A stretch of DNA of 64,000 bases from Choanephora cucurbitarum (GCA_025331435.1 JAIWNI010000050.1:62001-126000); one strand, 5' to 3'; shown: positions 1-11,598, counted from the first letter of the stretch. A program made the numbers and translations. Notes: generated by a model from the letters alone, not told the origin.

Positions 1-1
1 T

Positions 2-2680
2 CAAGATAATCTCAATAAAGAAGAAAAAGATGCGCTCGTCGCTCTACTATACAAGTACGAAGATTGTTTTGGAACTAATTATGAACATTTGTCACAAACA
101 AACTTGTTGAAATTTCATGTGGACACGGGCAATGCCAAACCTATATATAAGAGACCGTATTCTTTCCTGTCCTTTTCTGAAAAAGAAGATCTGAAGAAAG
201 ACTTGGAAGACATGGTCAACAATGGTATACTCACGCCTAACATGCATGTTCCTGGTACGGCTGAGCATTCGGGATGGTCATTTCCGTGCAGATACGTTCC
301 CAAAAAGACTGGAGACAAACGCCTCATTTCCAACTTTCGAGAACTGAATGCTGTAACTGTGCGAGACACTTGGCCATTACCAAACGTGGTTGATGTCATA
401 GAAAGTCTAGCCGGATCAAAGTGGTTCGCTGTACTCGATCTACTAAAAGCCTTTCAACAAATCGCTGTTGAAGAAAACTCTATCCCTAAATTAACTATCG
501 CTACCCCATGGGGATCGTACTCCTACCGCTGTGTCCCCTTTGGCGTTTTGAACGGTCCTGCTGTCTTCAGTCGATGCGTGTTTCTTGCCATTCAACCCTT
601 TCTTGGTAAATTCGCAACTAATTACCTTGACGATGTCACAATATACTCGAAGACTAAAGAGGAGCAGTTTGACTTCTTAGAAAAATTCTTTGCAAGAATG
701 CGTGAAGTTAATTTAAAAATGAATGCCAACAAGTGTGAATTCTTTAAGAACAAGATCACATTACTTGGTTTTGAAGTGTCTGAACAAGGTATATCGCCTT
801 CACCTTCTAAAATTGCAAAAATCCAAAACTTTCCTCGACCAAACAATGAAACAGCTATTCGTGCGTTCGTCAACTTATGTGGGTTTTATCGCAGGCATAT
901 CCCAGGGTTTGCAGATATTGCCGCACCTATGAACGAATTATTGAAGAAGAAAAACCCGTTTATTTGGAACGAATCTTGTGAGAATTCGTTTGTTTCGTTG
1001 AAAGAATCATTGGTAAATGCGGTCGCTCTTGTTCTACCTGACGCAAACACAAAATATAATTTGTATTGTGATGCCTCTGAAGTGGGTATAGGAGCGTGCT
1101 TAGCTACTATGACTGAAGAAGGAGAACGTCCCGTGGTCTTTCTATCAAGAAAATTACAGCCTGCCGAAACTCGTTATCCAACGGTTGAAAAGGAACTTCT
1201 AGCCATAATTTACGCTCTCAAGAAACTCAGAAAGTACTTGCTTGACCGAGAATTTACATTATACTGTGACAACACAGCTGTATGTTATTTATTCAACAAA
1301 AATGAACCATCACAAAGACTACAACGATGGGTTATGTGTACTCAAGAATTTCAATTCAAAATTGTTCACTTACCGTCCACTAAAAACTCTGTCGCTGATG
1401 CCCTGTCGCGCTTCCCGCCTAAAACAATTGAAGATGACGAGGATGGCGAAGACTGTATTGATGCCTTGTTTGACCACTTACTAATGGAAGAAGGTGTTGA
1501 GCCTCAATACGAAACTTGGTTAAGCGATCTCATCTTTTATTTTAACTTTCCTGGGCATCCTCAAAACACTCCCAAGATTAAGCGATTATCCTTAAAATAC
1601 TTGTATCAAGATCACAAATTATATCGAAAGATTGGTATGAGATTTGTACTTGTACCTTCCATTACACAAAGACGAGCCATTATGAATGAAGTACATGATG
1701 GACATGGACACTACGGTGTTAATGCTTCCTGGGCAAGATTGTACAAGGACTACTGGTGGCCGTCATGTTACCAAGATATGCGCGAACATATCCGTACCTG
1801 CAGGGAATGTCAATTGTTTTCTACTCGTACCCCAAATGCTGCATTGTCTCGAGTACCCATCCATTACATCTTCGAACAATTTGCGTTGGATTTCGTAGGT
1901 CCTTTCACCAAGTCAAATGCAGATAACTACCACATTTTGGTCGCAGTTGAATGTTTTACTTGTTGGCCAATTGCCATTGCCACACCCAATACAGAAGCAA
2001 AAACTGTTGCTAACTTTCTATACAAACATATATTTTGTCAATTCGGGCCACCAACGCACATTCTCACTGACAATGGTTCCGCTTTTGATAACGAGATCAT
2101 TGACAATTTCCTGAACTTGCTCAATGTTCATCACAAATTCACTGCGCCCTATCGACCATCCACCAATGGACGAAACGAACAAATGAATGGCAACATCGTC
2201 AAAGCCTTGAAGAAACTCGCCATCGATAATCCGAAGGATTGGGATGAACATCTCGACGCTGTTCTGTATGCGTACAGAACTAAAGCTCATTCCGTTTTGA
2301 AAATTTCGCCGTATGAATTTATGTTCGGAATAGCACCAAACTCTGCAAGAATGGATCCTTTACAGCTCTTGGGTCGTGCTCTAGGTATGGAACGGCTGGT
2401 TGAATTGAATGACAGAAATGTACAAATTGACGATCACAACGCGCTACAAGAATATGACCCCAAGCCCACTGTGAAGAGAAAATACTTTGAACCAGGAACT
2501 CAAGTTGTACGCTTCCGTCACAATAAACATTCGAAACTTGACTCTCACTTCAAGCCCGAGGTCTTCACCGTAGTCTCTTGCTTCGCAAATGGAACATGTC
2601 AACTCGCAGATCAAATGGGTCGTCTCATCAAAAGAAGGGTCAATATTAGTTCCTTAAGAAAAATTCATTCAAGAGAATAA
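2..2680 (+). CDS. pol: Ty3/gypsy Pol polyprotein, 5'-partial (RT-RNase H-integrase)
   Basis: The frame is open from base 2, so the true start lies upstream; about 892 codons are visible. In order: reverse transcriptase with the YLDD catalytic box near 625; RNase H with YCDAS near 1066-1080, the EKELLA helix near 1190 and YCDN near 1264; integrase zinc finger with the spaced H-H-C-C residues near 1700-1810; integrase core with ALDF near 1885, LTDNG near 2065 and the catalytic Glu of RNEQMN near 2172. The tail resembles the basic GPY/F region, and no chromodomain is evident. It would make and integrate the element's cDNA. Protease and Gag would be upstream of the window. No stop or frameshift is present. 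Confidence 0.95.
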   Translation, partial: QDNLNKEEKDALVALLYKYEDCFGTNYEHLSQTNLLKFHVDTGNAKPIYKRPYSFLSFSEKEDLKKDLEDMVNNGILTPNMHVPGTAEHSGWSFPCRYVPKKTGDKRLISNFRELNAVTVRDTWPLPNVVDVIESLAGSKWFAVLDLLKAFQQIAVEENSIPKLTIATPWGSYSYRCVPFGVLNGPAVFSRCVFLAIQPFLGKFATNYLDDVTIYSKTKEEQFDFLEKFFARMREVNLKMNANKCEFFKNKITLLGFEVSEQGISPSPSKIAKIQNFPRPNNETAIRAFVNLCGFYRRHIPGFADIAAPMNELLKKKNPFIWNESCENSFVSLKESLVNAVALVLPDANTKYNLYCDASEVGIGACLATMTEEGERPVVFLSRKLQPAETRYPTVEKELLAIIYALKKLRKYLLDREFTLYCDNTAVCYLFNKNEPSQRLQRWVMCTQEFQFKIVHLPSTKNSVADALSRFPPKTIEDDEDGEDCIDALFDHLLMEEGVEPQYETWLSDLIFYFNFPGHPQNTPKIKRLSLKYLYQDHKLYRKIGMRFVLVPSITQRRAIMNEVHDGHGHYGVNASWARLYKDYWWPSCYQDMREHIRTCRECQLFSTRTPNAALSRVPIHYIFEQFALDFVGPFTKSNADNYHILVAVECFTCWPIAIATPNTEAKTVANFLYKHIFCQFGPPTHILTDNGSAFDNEIIDNFLNLLNVHHKFTAPYRPSTNGRNEQMNGNIVKALKKLAIDNPKDWDEHLDAVLYAYRTKAHSVLKISPYEFMFGIAPNSARMDPLQLLGRALGMERLVELNDRNVQIDDHNALQEYDPKPTVKRKYFEPGTQVVRFRHNKHSKLDSHFKPEVFTVVSCFANGTCQLADQMGRLIKRRVNISSLRKIHSRE

Positions 2681-2698
2681 ATTTGTCTGGGGGGAGTA

Positions 2699-3025
2699 TG
2701 TTCTGTGGTGCACTTGTTTTGGTAAAAACCTTTGGTATGACTGTCTTTCTACAATGGCAAAAACACAGTAATTGTGTGATGCTACACCATACACCTCAAA
2801 AACCATAAAACCACAGTAACCCACTTTATCCCACATCTTGTTTTTCTCTCTTTTTCATTCTATTTTAAATTATCTATTTCTCCACTTTACTTATATCGAT
2901 TATCTCATTACCAACATTTTGGTCAGTACAATTAACCAAATTATAGCTATATTTCATGTCTTAACCTTTATATTTTAATCCAGTTGGTAATTATTTTTTT
3001 GAATAAAACCCAGAACCACATAACA
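2699..3025 (+). repeat. Right LTR of the Ty3/gypsy element
   Basis: 327 bp bounded by TG...CA with inverted ends, starting two bases after the polypurine tract. The interior is AT-rich, with an AATAAA-like signal near 3002-3007 that could serve for polyadenylation. The left LTR is not in the window, so the boundary rests on the PPT, the inverted termini and the following 5-bp candidate duplication. Confidence 0.82.
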
Positions 3026-3030
3026 CATGG

Positions 3031-4349
3031 CGTAAATTGAAATAGAGCATTTCTTTTCAATATTGACAGTCTAGACGCTCGGACCTATATATTAGACACA
3101 AGGTAAGGTTTTCAAACAGTATGGTTTATTTCAAATAGTGTTGTACATAAAATAACTTTTTTTTGTTGTTGTTGTTGTTACAAAAATAGGGCCATAAATA
3201 ACTTTTTTTGTTGTTATAAAAAAGAGTGTATATATCAAATGAATGAATGGAGGACATAATATCAAGTAGCAAAATGGGGAAACTTAGAGGAATAGAAGCA
3301 TATAGTGTATTTTTTTTACTTTAGCAGAGGACATACTTTCTTCTTATGTCCATATTTACCACACCAGGTACTATCATTCAATCAGTATTTTTTCAACATT
3401 TAATCATCTTAAAACCTTACCATTGACCACCTTGTAGATTCAATGGCTTAATAGTGACAGCCATAGTGATCCATGGTGTTGTTTCATTTGGTGGAGGACA
3501 GTGGATAGCTGAGGTTGATTTTGTCATATTCAACATGTTATGATCAAACCACATAAAAGAAAAGAGAGAAAGAGAAAAATAAGAAAACAACATCTTTTAT
3601 AGAACATTAAGGAGAATAAGTATCAAACAGTGGGCGTATATGATTCACATTATGACAGCCACTGCATTTCGTTGATCTTTTTATAATTAGAGTCTAGACG
3701 TCACTGAGAGACAATCAAAATCATTTCGGTTGTTTGATCCGTTAAGAACCGTGTTTATCTCATGACTTTTTCATCTTCTGGCAGTAAACTTCTAAAAGAG
3801 AGAGAGGGGATGGCGTATTTTCTTACTTCCCAGGGTCAGGGGGAAGCATTAGCTGTCAAAAAAAAAAAAGATAGATGTGGTACTGCTTACATAATATAAA
3901 ATACGTGGTTGGTTTCTAAAGAGAGAGAGAGAGAGAGAATGGAATGTCATGAGAAACCTTACTTTTGAGTCAATCTTAAAGGGTGATCATGGTATATCAT
4001 GCCATTTACTACTACTACTACTAGAGATCTATAGGGTCTTTTTTTTTTTTTTCTAGAGAGGATGATCTCAACTACATATCATATGATAATGGAATGTTGT
4101 TCAATAAAAGGCGGTTAAAATGAAACTTGTTCATGTTACATATCAACTCGAGATTCAGCTGTATTTTATCGTATCAAATGATCCACACACATACATACAC
4201 ACATACACATACATACACATCATGTAATTCATCGTCGAAACAGTGTTTCCCTTTCTTTCTTTTTTGTTTTATTTAGCTTTTCCAATCAAAATAACAGGAA
4301 TAAAGAAGAGGGAGAGAAGTGAGCTGACAAAAGGTTGAAGAAGTCGAAC
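3031..4349. other. Intergenic, low complexity, no gene supported
   Basis: AT-rich spacer with no frame that looks coding. It holds simple repeats: GTT repeats near 3162-3180, a second similar block (ataaataac plus T-run plus gttgtt) near 3193-3215, a GA run near 3920-3940, an ACT run near 4010-4020, and CATACA/CACACA repeats near 4183-4222. The last lies about 130 nt beyond the eL39 stop codon and may belong to its 3' processing region. Confidence 0.6.
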
Positions 4350-4654
4350 TTAGATGTTCAACTTGGTGTGACGCCAGTTACGTCTCTTGGCGTTCCAACT
4401 AAATAAATGAAATGTCAGTTGTTGATCAACACATGTCTTCTTTCTTTCTTTACCGAATCTTGGTGTCAGTCTTAAGACGGAACCAGTGAGGCAAAGGGCG
4501 GTTTTGCTTCTTGGCCTTGCCAAGCTTGACCTTGGTAATGAAAGACTTTTGAGAAGGCTATCATCAAATCAGTAAATAAAAGATCTTATTGAATCCATCC
4601 ATTGGTCTACTATCTTTCTCTTAGATGGATGTCTCTATCTATCCAACTTACCAT
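4350..4654 (-). CDS. RPL39: 60S ribosomal protein eL39
   Basis: Structural protein of the large ribosomal subunit near the exit tunnel. Three exons on the minus strand: 4652-4654 (only the ATG), 4454-4557 and 4350-4398. They encode 51 residues, the normal length of eL39. The protein begins MPSQKSF and contains [20 protein letters not shown] and ends NWRHTKLNI, closely matching the family. Introns at 4399-4453 and 4558-4651 have GTAAAG/GTAAGT donors and TAG acceptors, and all phases close. The first intron begins directly after the initiator ATG, as in other ribosomal protein genes of this window. It is too short for a naive ORF scan. Confidence 0.93.
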
Positions 4655-4857
4655 TTCGACAAGCGATGTATGCAAAAAGAGGAGGAACTCTCAATAGGCT
4701 TCCCTCTCTTTCCCTAATAGATACAGAGAGAAGGCCCAGTCTGGGAATCAATTCGATTCTCCTCTATGTTCTCCGGTAGAATGAGATGGATTTCCATTGC
4801 GGCCCGGATTTATTTTGAACTTCACTTTATAAATGTTTGATTTTATTTATTTATTTA
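4655..4857 (-). promoter_or_regulatory. Promoter and 5' leader of eL39
   Basis: The 200-bp spacer between the eL39 start and the 3' end of the upstream P450 gene on the same strand must hold the eL39 promoter. It has pyrimidine/purine-rich stretches near 4675-4730. No clear TATA box was recognised. Confidence 0.4.
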
Positions 4858-6733
4858 TTAAACACGTCTAATAAACTTCAATTTTTGAGGTTTGGGCAAT
4901 GTAACAAGGCCTCCATTCATCATGGTATCAAGGTCAGGCATAGGCTCACCATCAGCAGGCACAATCTTACATTGAGAATAAATCTTGACAAAAGCATTAA
5001 ATACTTCTACTTCAGCCTATTCCAAAAAATATATATATCAGTCTTATGTTATGTAGGCTTATCTATTGCTTTTTACCAAGTAAGCACCAGGACAAATACG
5101 TCTTGAAAAAAAAACATGAGTTTCATCTTTAAAGATCCAATACAACTCAACTTACCGTCCCCAGCCAAAGTTATAATGATCTCTCTCTTCAATTCTACCA
5201 TTAGCACTGGACTGCATTGTCTTCAAATTATCCATAAATCTTTCAGGCATAAACTTATCAGCTTGTTCATAACGATCGGCATTCAGGTGCATACTGTGCA
5301 TACTAGGAAGAACATCAGCATCCTTAGGGATCACATAACCATCTACTTCAACTATAAAGACATGAGTAACAAGGCGATAGAATCGTCTAAACTACTTACG
5401 ATCTTCACGCACAGCATGAGGCACACCAAAGAAAGTAGGAGGTCTATAACGCATCGATTCCTTTTGAACAGAAATCGAAAAAGGCACTTCTAATCTATCT
5501 TCAAAGGTAGGCAAACGACCATGTTTGGCTTCAAATGCCTTCACTTCAGCACACACACGATCTTGAACATCAGGATGATGACACATAATAAGGAAACTCC
5601 AAGACATAGTGACAGCAAAGGTATCAGTACCTGCCACCACAATATCCGCTAATCATAAAGAACGATAAACAAACAGTTTGATGGTCTTTTATCTAACTTA
5701 CTAGCAAACACAATGATTTCTTCTTCGTCCATCTCAAAGCCATTGGAGGTGATTGAATTAATCAAATTTGGCTTTTCTTGAAGTAAGGCTTCAGCAATCA
5801 GTCTACGGAAGGCAGGATCACGATCTTCATTGATGAACTTCTTCCATTTGTTTTGACGTCCAGTAAAGAGATCAACAATCTTGAGGATAGGCAGGAAGGA
5901 AGACATGTCGTTTTCGGGACCATGGTTCTTTAAGGATCGTTCGGCTATCTCGGCCAAGAAATAGAACTCAGGGTCTTCAACCGACTTGAATCGTCTACCA
6001 AAGGTAGCATCAAAGATGATATTCATTGAAGCCAATTGAAGATCCTTGACAGGAATCACACTCCCATGCTTTTCGGTGGCAGCAATCAAACGCTCTGTTA
6101 ATTGACTACTTTCTTCTTCAATGTTGCCTGCAAAATTGGAGATGTTCTTGGGAGCCAAAAGTGATAATGCTAATTCACGGTATTGATATAAAGATGTTTC
6201 TGTTATTGATTTTCCCTTTACCTGCTGAACGACACCGTCTAAAACCAGGACCAGGTTGAGCAAAAGCAAGACCTCTTTTTTTTTATATACACATGAGTCT
6301 ATCTGTTTTTATTAGAATCAAACACTTACTTTCCACCAAAAGAATAATGATGATGACCATATTCAGTATAAGGACGATAGGAACTCTCTGCACCATGATT
6401 GACAAAGATCTTATGCGCCAATAATGGATCATCCACAAACACCCAGGTCTTGACGCCCATCTTGATCTTGATGATCGGACCATGCTCCTTGTGCCATTTG
6501 TTGACAGCAAGCGAAGGTACATCACCCAAGGCAAGCAAGTGGCCAAAGAAAGGCACACTATCACCAGGTGTAGGGATCTCCTTGGTGTACTTACCATGTC
6601 TGTCACGACGTCGGGTCATTAAATAATAAGATGACAAGAGTAAGGCAGTAGCTGCAGCCACACTGACGATCGGTCTAGAGTCACGCTGTGTGGGCCAAGG
6701 GATCGTTTCAATCAACTGAGTGATTCTTTCCAT
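4858..6733 (-). CDS. Cytochrome P450 monooxygenase (CYP509-like)
   Basis: Membrane-bound haem-thiolate monooxygenase. Seven exons on the minus strand: 6330-6733, 6222-6274, 5702-6169, 5400-5648, 5156-5351, 5077-5101 (25 nt) and 4858-5016. They give 517 residues, normal for a microsomal P450, with all phases closing. An N-terminal anchor lies at about residues 21-40. The I-helix motif AGTDT is at about 314, KESMR (ExxR) at about 371, PERF before the haem region, and FGWGRRICPG with the axial Cys at about 460. The proline-rich hinge after the anchor (EIPTPGDSVPFFGH) is typical. Assignment to the CYP509 group of Mucoromycota is by general resemblance only. The substrate cannot be inferred. All key residues are present. 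Confidence 0.9.
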
Positions 6734-8267
6734 TGAAGTTGTGTTTAGGATAAAGAGAGAGAGAGAGGAAGTAAAAGAAAGAGTAAGTGAGATTTATAGA
6801 TGACCTTTCGTTTCACCAACTTGCATAATGAGTGATACTGAGCGCAGTCTAAGTGAAATCAAGATATGGGGTTAAATTCAGCTCGCTTCATTTTTTAAAT
6901 TCAACTTATTAAACAGTGTATAGAACCTTATAGCAATAGGTGGTGTACAATGTAATACATTATGTTCTTACTTTCGGAATTCTGTTCTATGCATTTCTTT
7001 AAAGTGATTACATGACTTTCTTTAAATCCATGTAGTCTGAGTTGCACTTTATCCTTTTATGAACTCACTCTATTTTTTTATAGAACGAAAACAGGTATAG
7101 TTAACATATCCTCTTTTTTGGAACACAAGTAATGATGAATTGTTTGACGTATCAAGTATATTTAACTTTAATCTTCATCGCCGACTGTGTAACTGAAATA
7201 AAACACAAAAAATAAGAGAGAGAGGAAAAGGTTTTGTCTTCTCTTTAAGGGTAATTGTTTACAATATCAATCGTTGTGTTATAAGACTTTATTGCCTTCT
7301 TGAGAATCAAATGTAAAGATCATGTTATTTAGAAAAGTTGTTATGCAAACTAATTCAGCCTGAGTCATTCAGTCTCTCTCTCTCTAAGATCATCTAACTA
7401 GAGTACTTGAGAAATAGCTTGTTTTGTTCTTTACTCTCTCTTTTATACAGTGAGAGAAGATCACAGAAAAAAAAAAGATACAGATGTTGGAAAGACCATC
7501 TTTTTTTTATACGAGTCAAACCCTAAATGAAAGTTAGTACCACAGACCATGTATCTCCAGGTGACTAAATCTTCTTTCATTCCAAGAATCCTTTTTAGCA
7601 TATCTAGATCATTTTTTTCCTTTTTTTTTTTTTTTGCTCTGAGGTTGCTTTTTCAAAGAGATCATATAGAACCTTACGTTTGTAGGATTGGCATTCGAGA
7701 AAGTGAAGATTGTTAACATGTCCTGAGCAAAAAGGTGTGAAGTTCTCTTTTACTTTTAGAAAACATCGATCACACTATTGCCGAGCTACTCATAATCAAA
7801 CCCTTACTATTTGAACAACTGTATCTCTCTTCTTTTTTTTTAAAAAAAAAAGCCAAAAGATTTTATACCTTGTGTGAGAATTGCTTCTCTTACCATGATC
7901 CGTCAAAATCTTGCTCTTGTTCTTTTTTTTTAAAAAAAGACAGCATGCCAAAAATAAGCTATGAAGTCTCCTATAATTAAGTTACTTATTGAGTCAGGTT
8001 ACAATAAACAGTATCACTCAGAATCAAACAAGGAGCTTATATAGTGTTTTGAGTGAGCGAAATAGACAACGGCCAAGATTATCTTTATTTCTTTGCAGGC
8101 GCTTTAGAATGCCCCTTTGTGTCTGTGTCATATCAACAGCCCTATAAAAAAAAACCCTTAAATTTGTAGCTTCATGTGTTAGTTACGATCCAAATCAGTA
8201 GCTTCTCTCTCTATCTTGAAAGTAATTTTGGACTTTTCTTTTTTATTTTGCTTGATCTTCAGATCCA
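6734..8267. other. Intergenic, no gene supported
   Basis: About 1.5 kb between divergent genes (P450 minus, F-box plus), so it holds both promoters. Features are GA/CT runs (6755-6770, 7370-7385) and two T-run/A-run near-palindromes at about 7828-7852 and 7922-7939. No TATA box or coding frame stands out. Confidence 0.55.
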
Positions 8268-10073
8268 ATGCGATCCACCTGGCACGATCTTCCAACTGAA
8301 CTGCTGCATTATGTGTACAGCAAACTAGACAATGAAGACATCACGACTTGTCTTTGTGTATGTCCTCAATGGCAACGTGTTGCTCTGACACAGCTTTATA
8401 GAAATGTGACGATCAAGAACAAAAAGCAACTCGAAAAGTTCGTGCACACCATGGCAACCAGCACGTATTGTCCCGGCCAGTACATTACCGACCTCTATGT
8501 TGCAGATGACTTTGAAGACGAACTCCAGCATCCTGTCTTCAGTGAGGACGGTGAACCCTTGGACAAGTTTAGTCAGATCGTCAAGTATGCACCTCACCTG
8601 GAAGCCTTCTCACTCAGCCGTCACTCGACACGGTTCTGGCAACGCATGGCTGCAGAGACCAGCCAGGGCAAGCTGTCACACATCAATTTCTTCCAACATC
8701 CTAACCGGGAAAAAGAGTTTGACAGCTATCATAAAGTCATCCTGAACTTGTCCAAGACAATGACAGACATCGCCATTTACGATACCAGAGCCATGGATCA
8801 ATACGACTGTGAAGTCCTGTTCCAGAAACTGCCTGAGTTTGAGCGCTTGTTGTTCTTGACCCTCGCATGGAAAACACGCATGGCGTTGGCTGTATTGGAC
8901 AAGACGATAGATGCTTTGCCCAAGTTGCATGTTTTGACGCTCAAGGTCGATTCGGCAGATGAACCTTCCACTTTTGATCATGACCCATCATTTGCTCTAA
9001 AGCCACACAACACACTCTATAAACTTACTGTGTCAGCCCTTTTGAATTCTGAAGATGTCTTTCTGTACATCATCGAGAAGTTTCCTCGCCTGATCGATCT
9101 GGACATAAGCGCATTAGAGGACCTGCCTCTCTCTCCTAGGCCACCTGTCTTCAGCAACGACACCATGGACCGATTGACAGAGTACATATCCAAGTTGAGG
9201 GAATTCAGTTTCAAGAACATCCAGTTTGAAAACATTTACGATCTCATCGACAGAGTGCTGGATCCCACAAACAATCTAGCTGTGGATCTCTGGCTCTATC
9301 AACCGAGCCAATTCTTCAAAAACGTCTGTGTACTGATCACACGTCACCAAAAGGATCAGGCATCCGAGCTCAATTTCGAAATACAAAACACCACTTACCC
9401 CATCTTCCTCCAGAGACTTGGCGGAAAACTACACTCTCTCAATATCGATTGTGCCACTGAATCCGAGGTGTTTATCACTGCAGGCAGAGATCTCATCCTC
9501 TCACCAGAAGTTGTGCATTTTGATTTTGGCGATATCATCACCACCTGTTCTCAAGTAAAGACAGTGACCGTCAATGATGGTATCTTCTTTGATGTCGATT
9601 CTGAAGGGCCTCAAAACAACTCCATTACATCCATGGTCTTCAAGACATGTGAGTGTACCGATGGCTTCTTGGCCAATCTATCCATCCGTCTTCCTCGCCT
9701 GAATCGAATCGAATTCAAGCATGTCATCTTGTGTTATTCAGAGAATAACCTGCAAGAAGAGCATTCGTCTCATGTCATGCGTTTCCATATGCCTCAAACA
9801 AGCTTTCATGTGTTTGTCATCAAGGACTCAAATCTTGTTGAACACTCAGACTATCTATACCTCAAGGTTATCCTTTCCCTTGGCGAAAGATATTATAAAT
9901 TAAGCGAAAGAGAAGCTAGCTTGGTTACGCCTGAAGAATACAGTAGTGCACAAGGCATTAATAACCCAGTGCTATCGATCGAGATTGCTTGTAGAAGTAT
10001 TGAGCAGATACAGCTGTATGATTCTACCAGGCATGTTCAGATCAATCATACACTTCACGATATTGTAAATTAA
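8268..10073 (+). CDS. F-box protein with degenerate leucine-rich region
   Basis: Single exon, 601 residues. Residues about 7-45 form an F-box (LPTELLHYVYSKL, then the CVCPQWQRVAL helix), the surface that binds Skp1 in SCF ubiquitin ligases. The rest has irregular Leu/Ile-spaced segments (for example FPRLIDLDIS, LPRLNRIEF) like the loose LRR solenoids of fungal F-box proteins. Its substrate is unknown. The gene uses mixed codons and has no introns, unlike most neighbours. Mucoralean genomes carry many such paralogues, so a specific orthologue name is not justified. Confidence 0.85.
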   Translation: MRSTWHDLPTELLHYVYSKLDNEDITTCLCVCPQWQRVALTQLYRNVTIKNKKQLEKFVHTMATSTYCPGQYITDLYVADDFEDELQHPVFSEDGEPLDKFSQIVKYAPHLEAFSLSRHSTRFWQRMAAETSQGKLSHINFFQHPNREKEFDSYHKVILNLSKTMTDIAIYDTRAMDQYDCEVLFQKLPEFERLLFLTLAWKTRMALAVLDKTIDALPKLHVLTLKVDSADEPSTFDHDPSFALKPHNTLYKLTVSALLNSEDVFLYIIEKFPRLIDLDISALEDLPLSPRPPVFSNDTMDRLTEYISKLREFSFKNIQFENIYDLIDRVLDPTNNLAVDLWLYQPSQFFKNVCVLITRHQKDQASELNFEIQNTTYPIFLQRLGGKLHSLNIDCATESEVFITAGRDLILSPEVVHFDFGDIITTCSQVKTVTVNDGIFFDVDSEGPQNNSITSMVFKTCECTDGFLANLSIRLPRLNRIEFKHVILCYSENNLQEEHSSHVMRFHMPQTSFHVFVIKDSNLVEHSDYLYLKVILSLGERYYKLSEREASLVTPEEYSSAQGINNPVLSIEIACRSIEQIQLYDSTRHVQINHTLHDIVN

Positions 10074-10802
10074 AAAATAAACCAAAACAACACAGTTGTC
10101 CTTTTTTTTTTCTTTTACCTTTGAACATGATCTTTCTCATCTACTGCAATCCTTTCTTCTTTTTTCATCGTATTCAAGTAAGCGCAGGTTTATCTAGAAA
10201 ACAAAGTGGAATGTAGTATAAGTATGCAATGTTATTAGAATTGAAAGCAAAAAAAAAAAAAGAGAGAGAGAGAGGAGTAGATAGATCCATGCGTTTGCCT
10301 CTTGTAGGTTTCATTCAAGGTATACTTTCGATAAGCTTCTTTCATTCGAAAGAGAGCAAGCTCGTTCCGTATCACACAGCTAGAAATTACCTTCTCCTCA
10401 ACCTGCCACAGTCTAATTTCGATAACATGATGTTTGCATTTGATTATCGCCTACTGGCCAATGTTGCCAGTCAGGGTCAATCACAAATATCTTCTTTCCT
10501 GTATTTAATTGTCTTTGTTGAGATAGCTTATTAGAAGAGAGAAGCAAAAGACTCGAACTATTGGACATTCAAATCCCCTTTGACCAGAACAGTAAACTTT
10601 AGTTTATGGATCACTGCTGTTCCGCGTATATCAAAAGAAAATGTTAATACATGAACTCTACAAATAACGTTTAATCTGATCAGTCTGTGGTTTATCTTAC
10701 CAGTGGCGGTTGCGATTCAAATGTCTGACTTTTTTTTTTCTACTCAAGTATTCTCACGCTGTAGAATTCTTGTTTTCTTTCTCTCTTTTTTTTCTCTACA
10801 CA
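10074..10802. other. Intergenic, no gene supported
   Basis: Spacer between the F-box gene and the J-protein gene. It has a poly-A/GA run at about 10249-10275 and T-rich stretches near 10729-10740 and 10770-10795 just before the next start codon. A short open frame here is compositionally simple and was not accepted. Confidence 0.5.
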
Positions 10803-11428
10803 ATGCAATCTATATTTGATATTCAAAAAGACAAAAGCGATTTGTATGCTATTCTGAATTGTGTTGACACTAGTTCAGTAAGTCATACCAAGCATTATCT
10901 AGAATCTTCAATAGACTAAAGGGGATCTTAAGCCAGAACAGATAAAGACTGAATACAAGCGTTTAGCACTTTTACATCATCCAGACAAAACTTTATCTGG
11001 TAAAGAAAATCAAAAGAGATCTAAACAAAGCTTGCTTATATTTTTTTTTGGATAGAATCCAATGAATTTGAAAAGATCAAAGCTGCTTATGAAATAATTG
11101 GTGATCCTAGAAACAGAGCTCTTTATGACAAATGGAGAAACAGTAGTCTATTGATTCCATTTTCAGAATATGCGCAACTAGGCACACACGCTCAAGTAAG
11201 ACATCATAACACAATACTCTGTTGCTTGTGTTGACATGCTTGGTATAGACAGTTCACTGGCAATCCTTGCCCACTCAAATGACCTTGACTCAAAATGATC
11301 TTACCGAGACAAATTCAGATCGACTAAAAAGCATTCGAGTTCCAGCCACTGCTCCTTATACGACTACTGTCAATGTCAATCAAACAAGCTTCTGGAAACG
11401 AAAAGAATATACTATCCAAGAAAGGTGA
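10803..11428 (+). CDS. J-domain co-chaperone, DNAJC12-like
   Basis: Four exons: 10803-10877, 10933-10999, 11056-11195 and 11249-11428, giving 153 residues with closed phases and GTAAG...AG introns. The J domain starts at about residue 14 (DLYAILNC). It has the catalytic HPD in HHPDKT, then KIKAAYEIIGDPRNRALYD. After the J domain, the segment DKWRNSSLLIPFSEY and then VHWQSLP resembles animal DNAJC12, a J protein that helps Hsc70 fold client enzymes. It should stimulate Hsp70 ATPase in the cytosol. The C-terminal 50 residues have no recognised domain. The family call is solid; the DNAJC12 relation is an inference from the post-J region. Confidence 0.85.
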
Positions 11429-11598
11429 TCTCGAGAAGACGCATTGCCCTGAATAAACGATAACTTGTTTCTTCTACATTCCACGTACAAAAAAGAAAAC
11501 AGTCAATTGAAATCCGTTTGAAGTTGTAGGCACTTTTTTTCTTTTTGAATAAGTTTATTCAATTAAAAAGAGAAAACAAAGTGAGAGATGTCAGTTGC

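Larger units (their letters stand above)
1..3025 (+). mobile_element. Ty3/gypsy LTR retrotransposon, 3' part
   Basis: The element enters from the left edge and ends with its right LTR. It holds an uninterrupted Pol reading frame, an 8-base purine tract (ggggggag, about 2689-2696) and a 327-bp LTR at 2699-3025. The LTR ends are an imperfect inverted repeat, TGTTCTGTGGT and ACCACATAACA, matching at 10 of 11 positions. The next five bases (3026-3030, catgg) are the candidate right copy of the target-site duplication; the left copy is outside the window. Domain order RT, RNase H, integrase defines Ty3/gypsy rather than Ty1/copia. The intact frame suggests a young, possibly active copy. Confidence 0.92.

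Noticed and set aside
7828..7939. Two T-run/A-run near-palindromes about 90 bp apart
   Set aside because: Homopolymer tracts of this kind are frequent in the window; flanks do not match, so no repeat unit is claimed.
10229..10534. 101-codon plus-strand frame starting at a poly-A/GA run
   Set aside because: Starts in low-complexity repeat; no recognisable domain.
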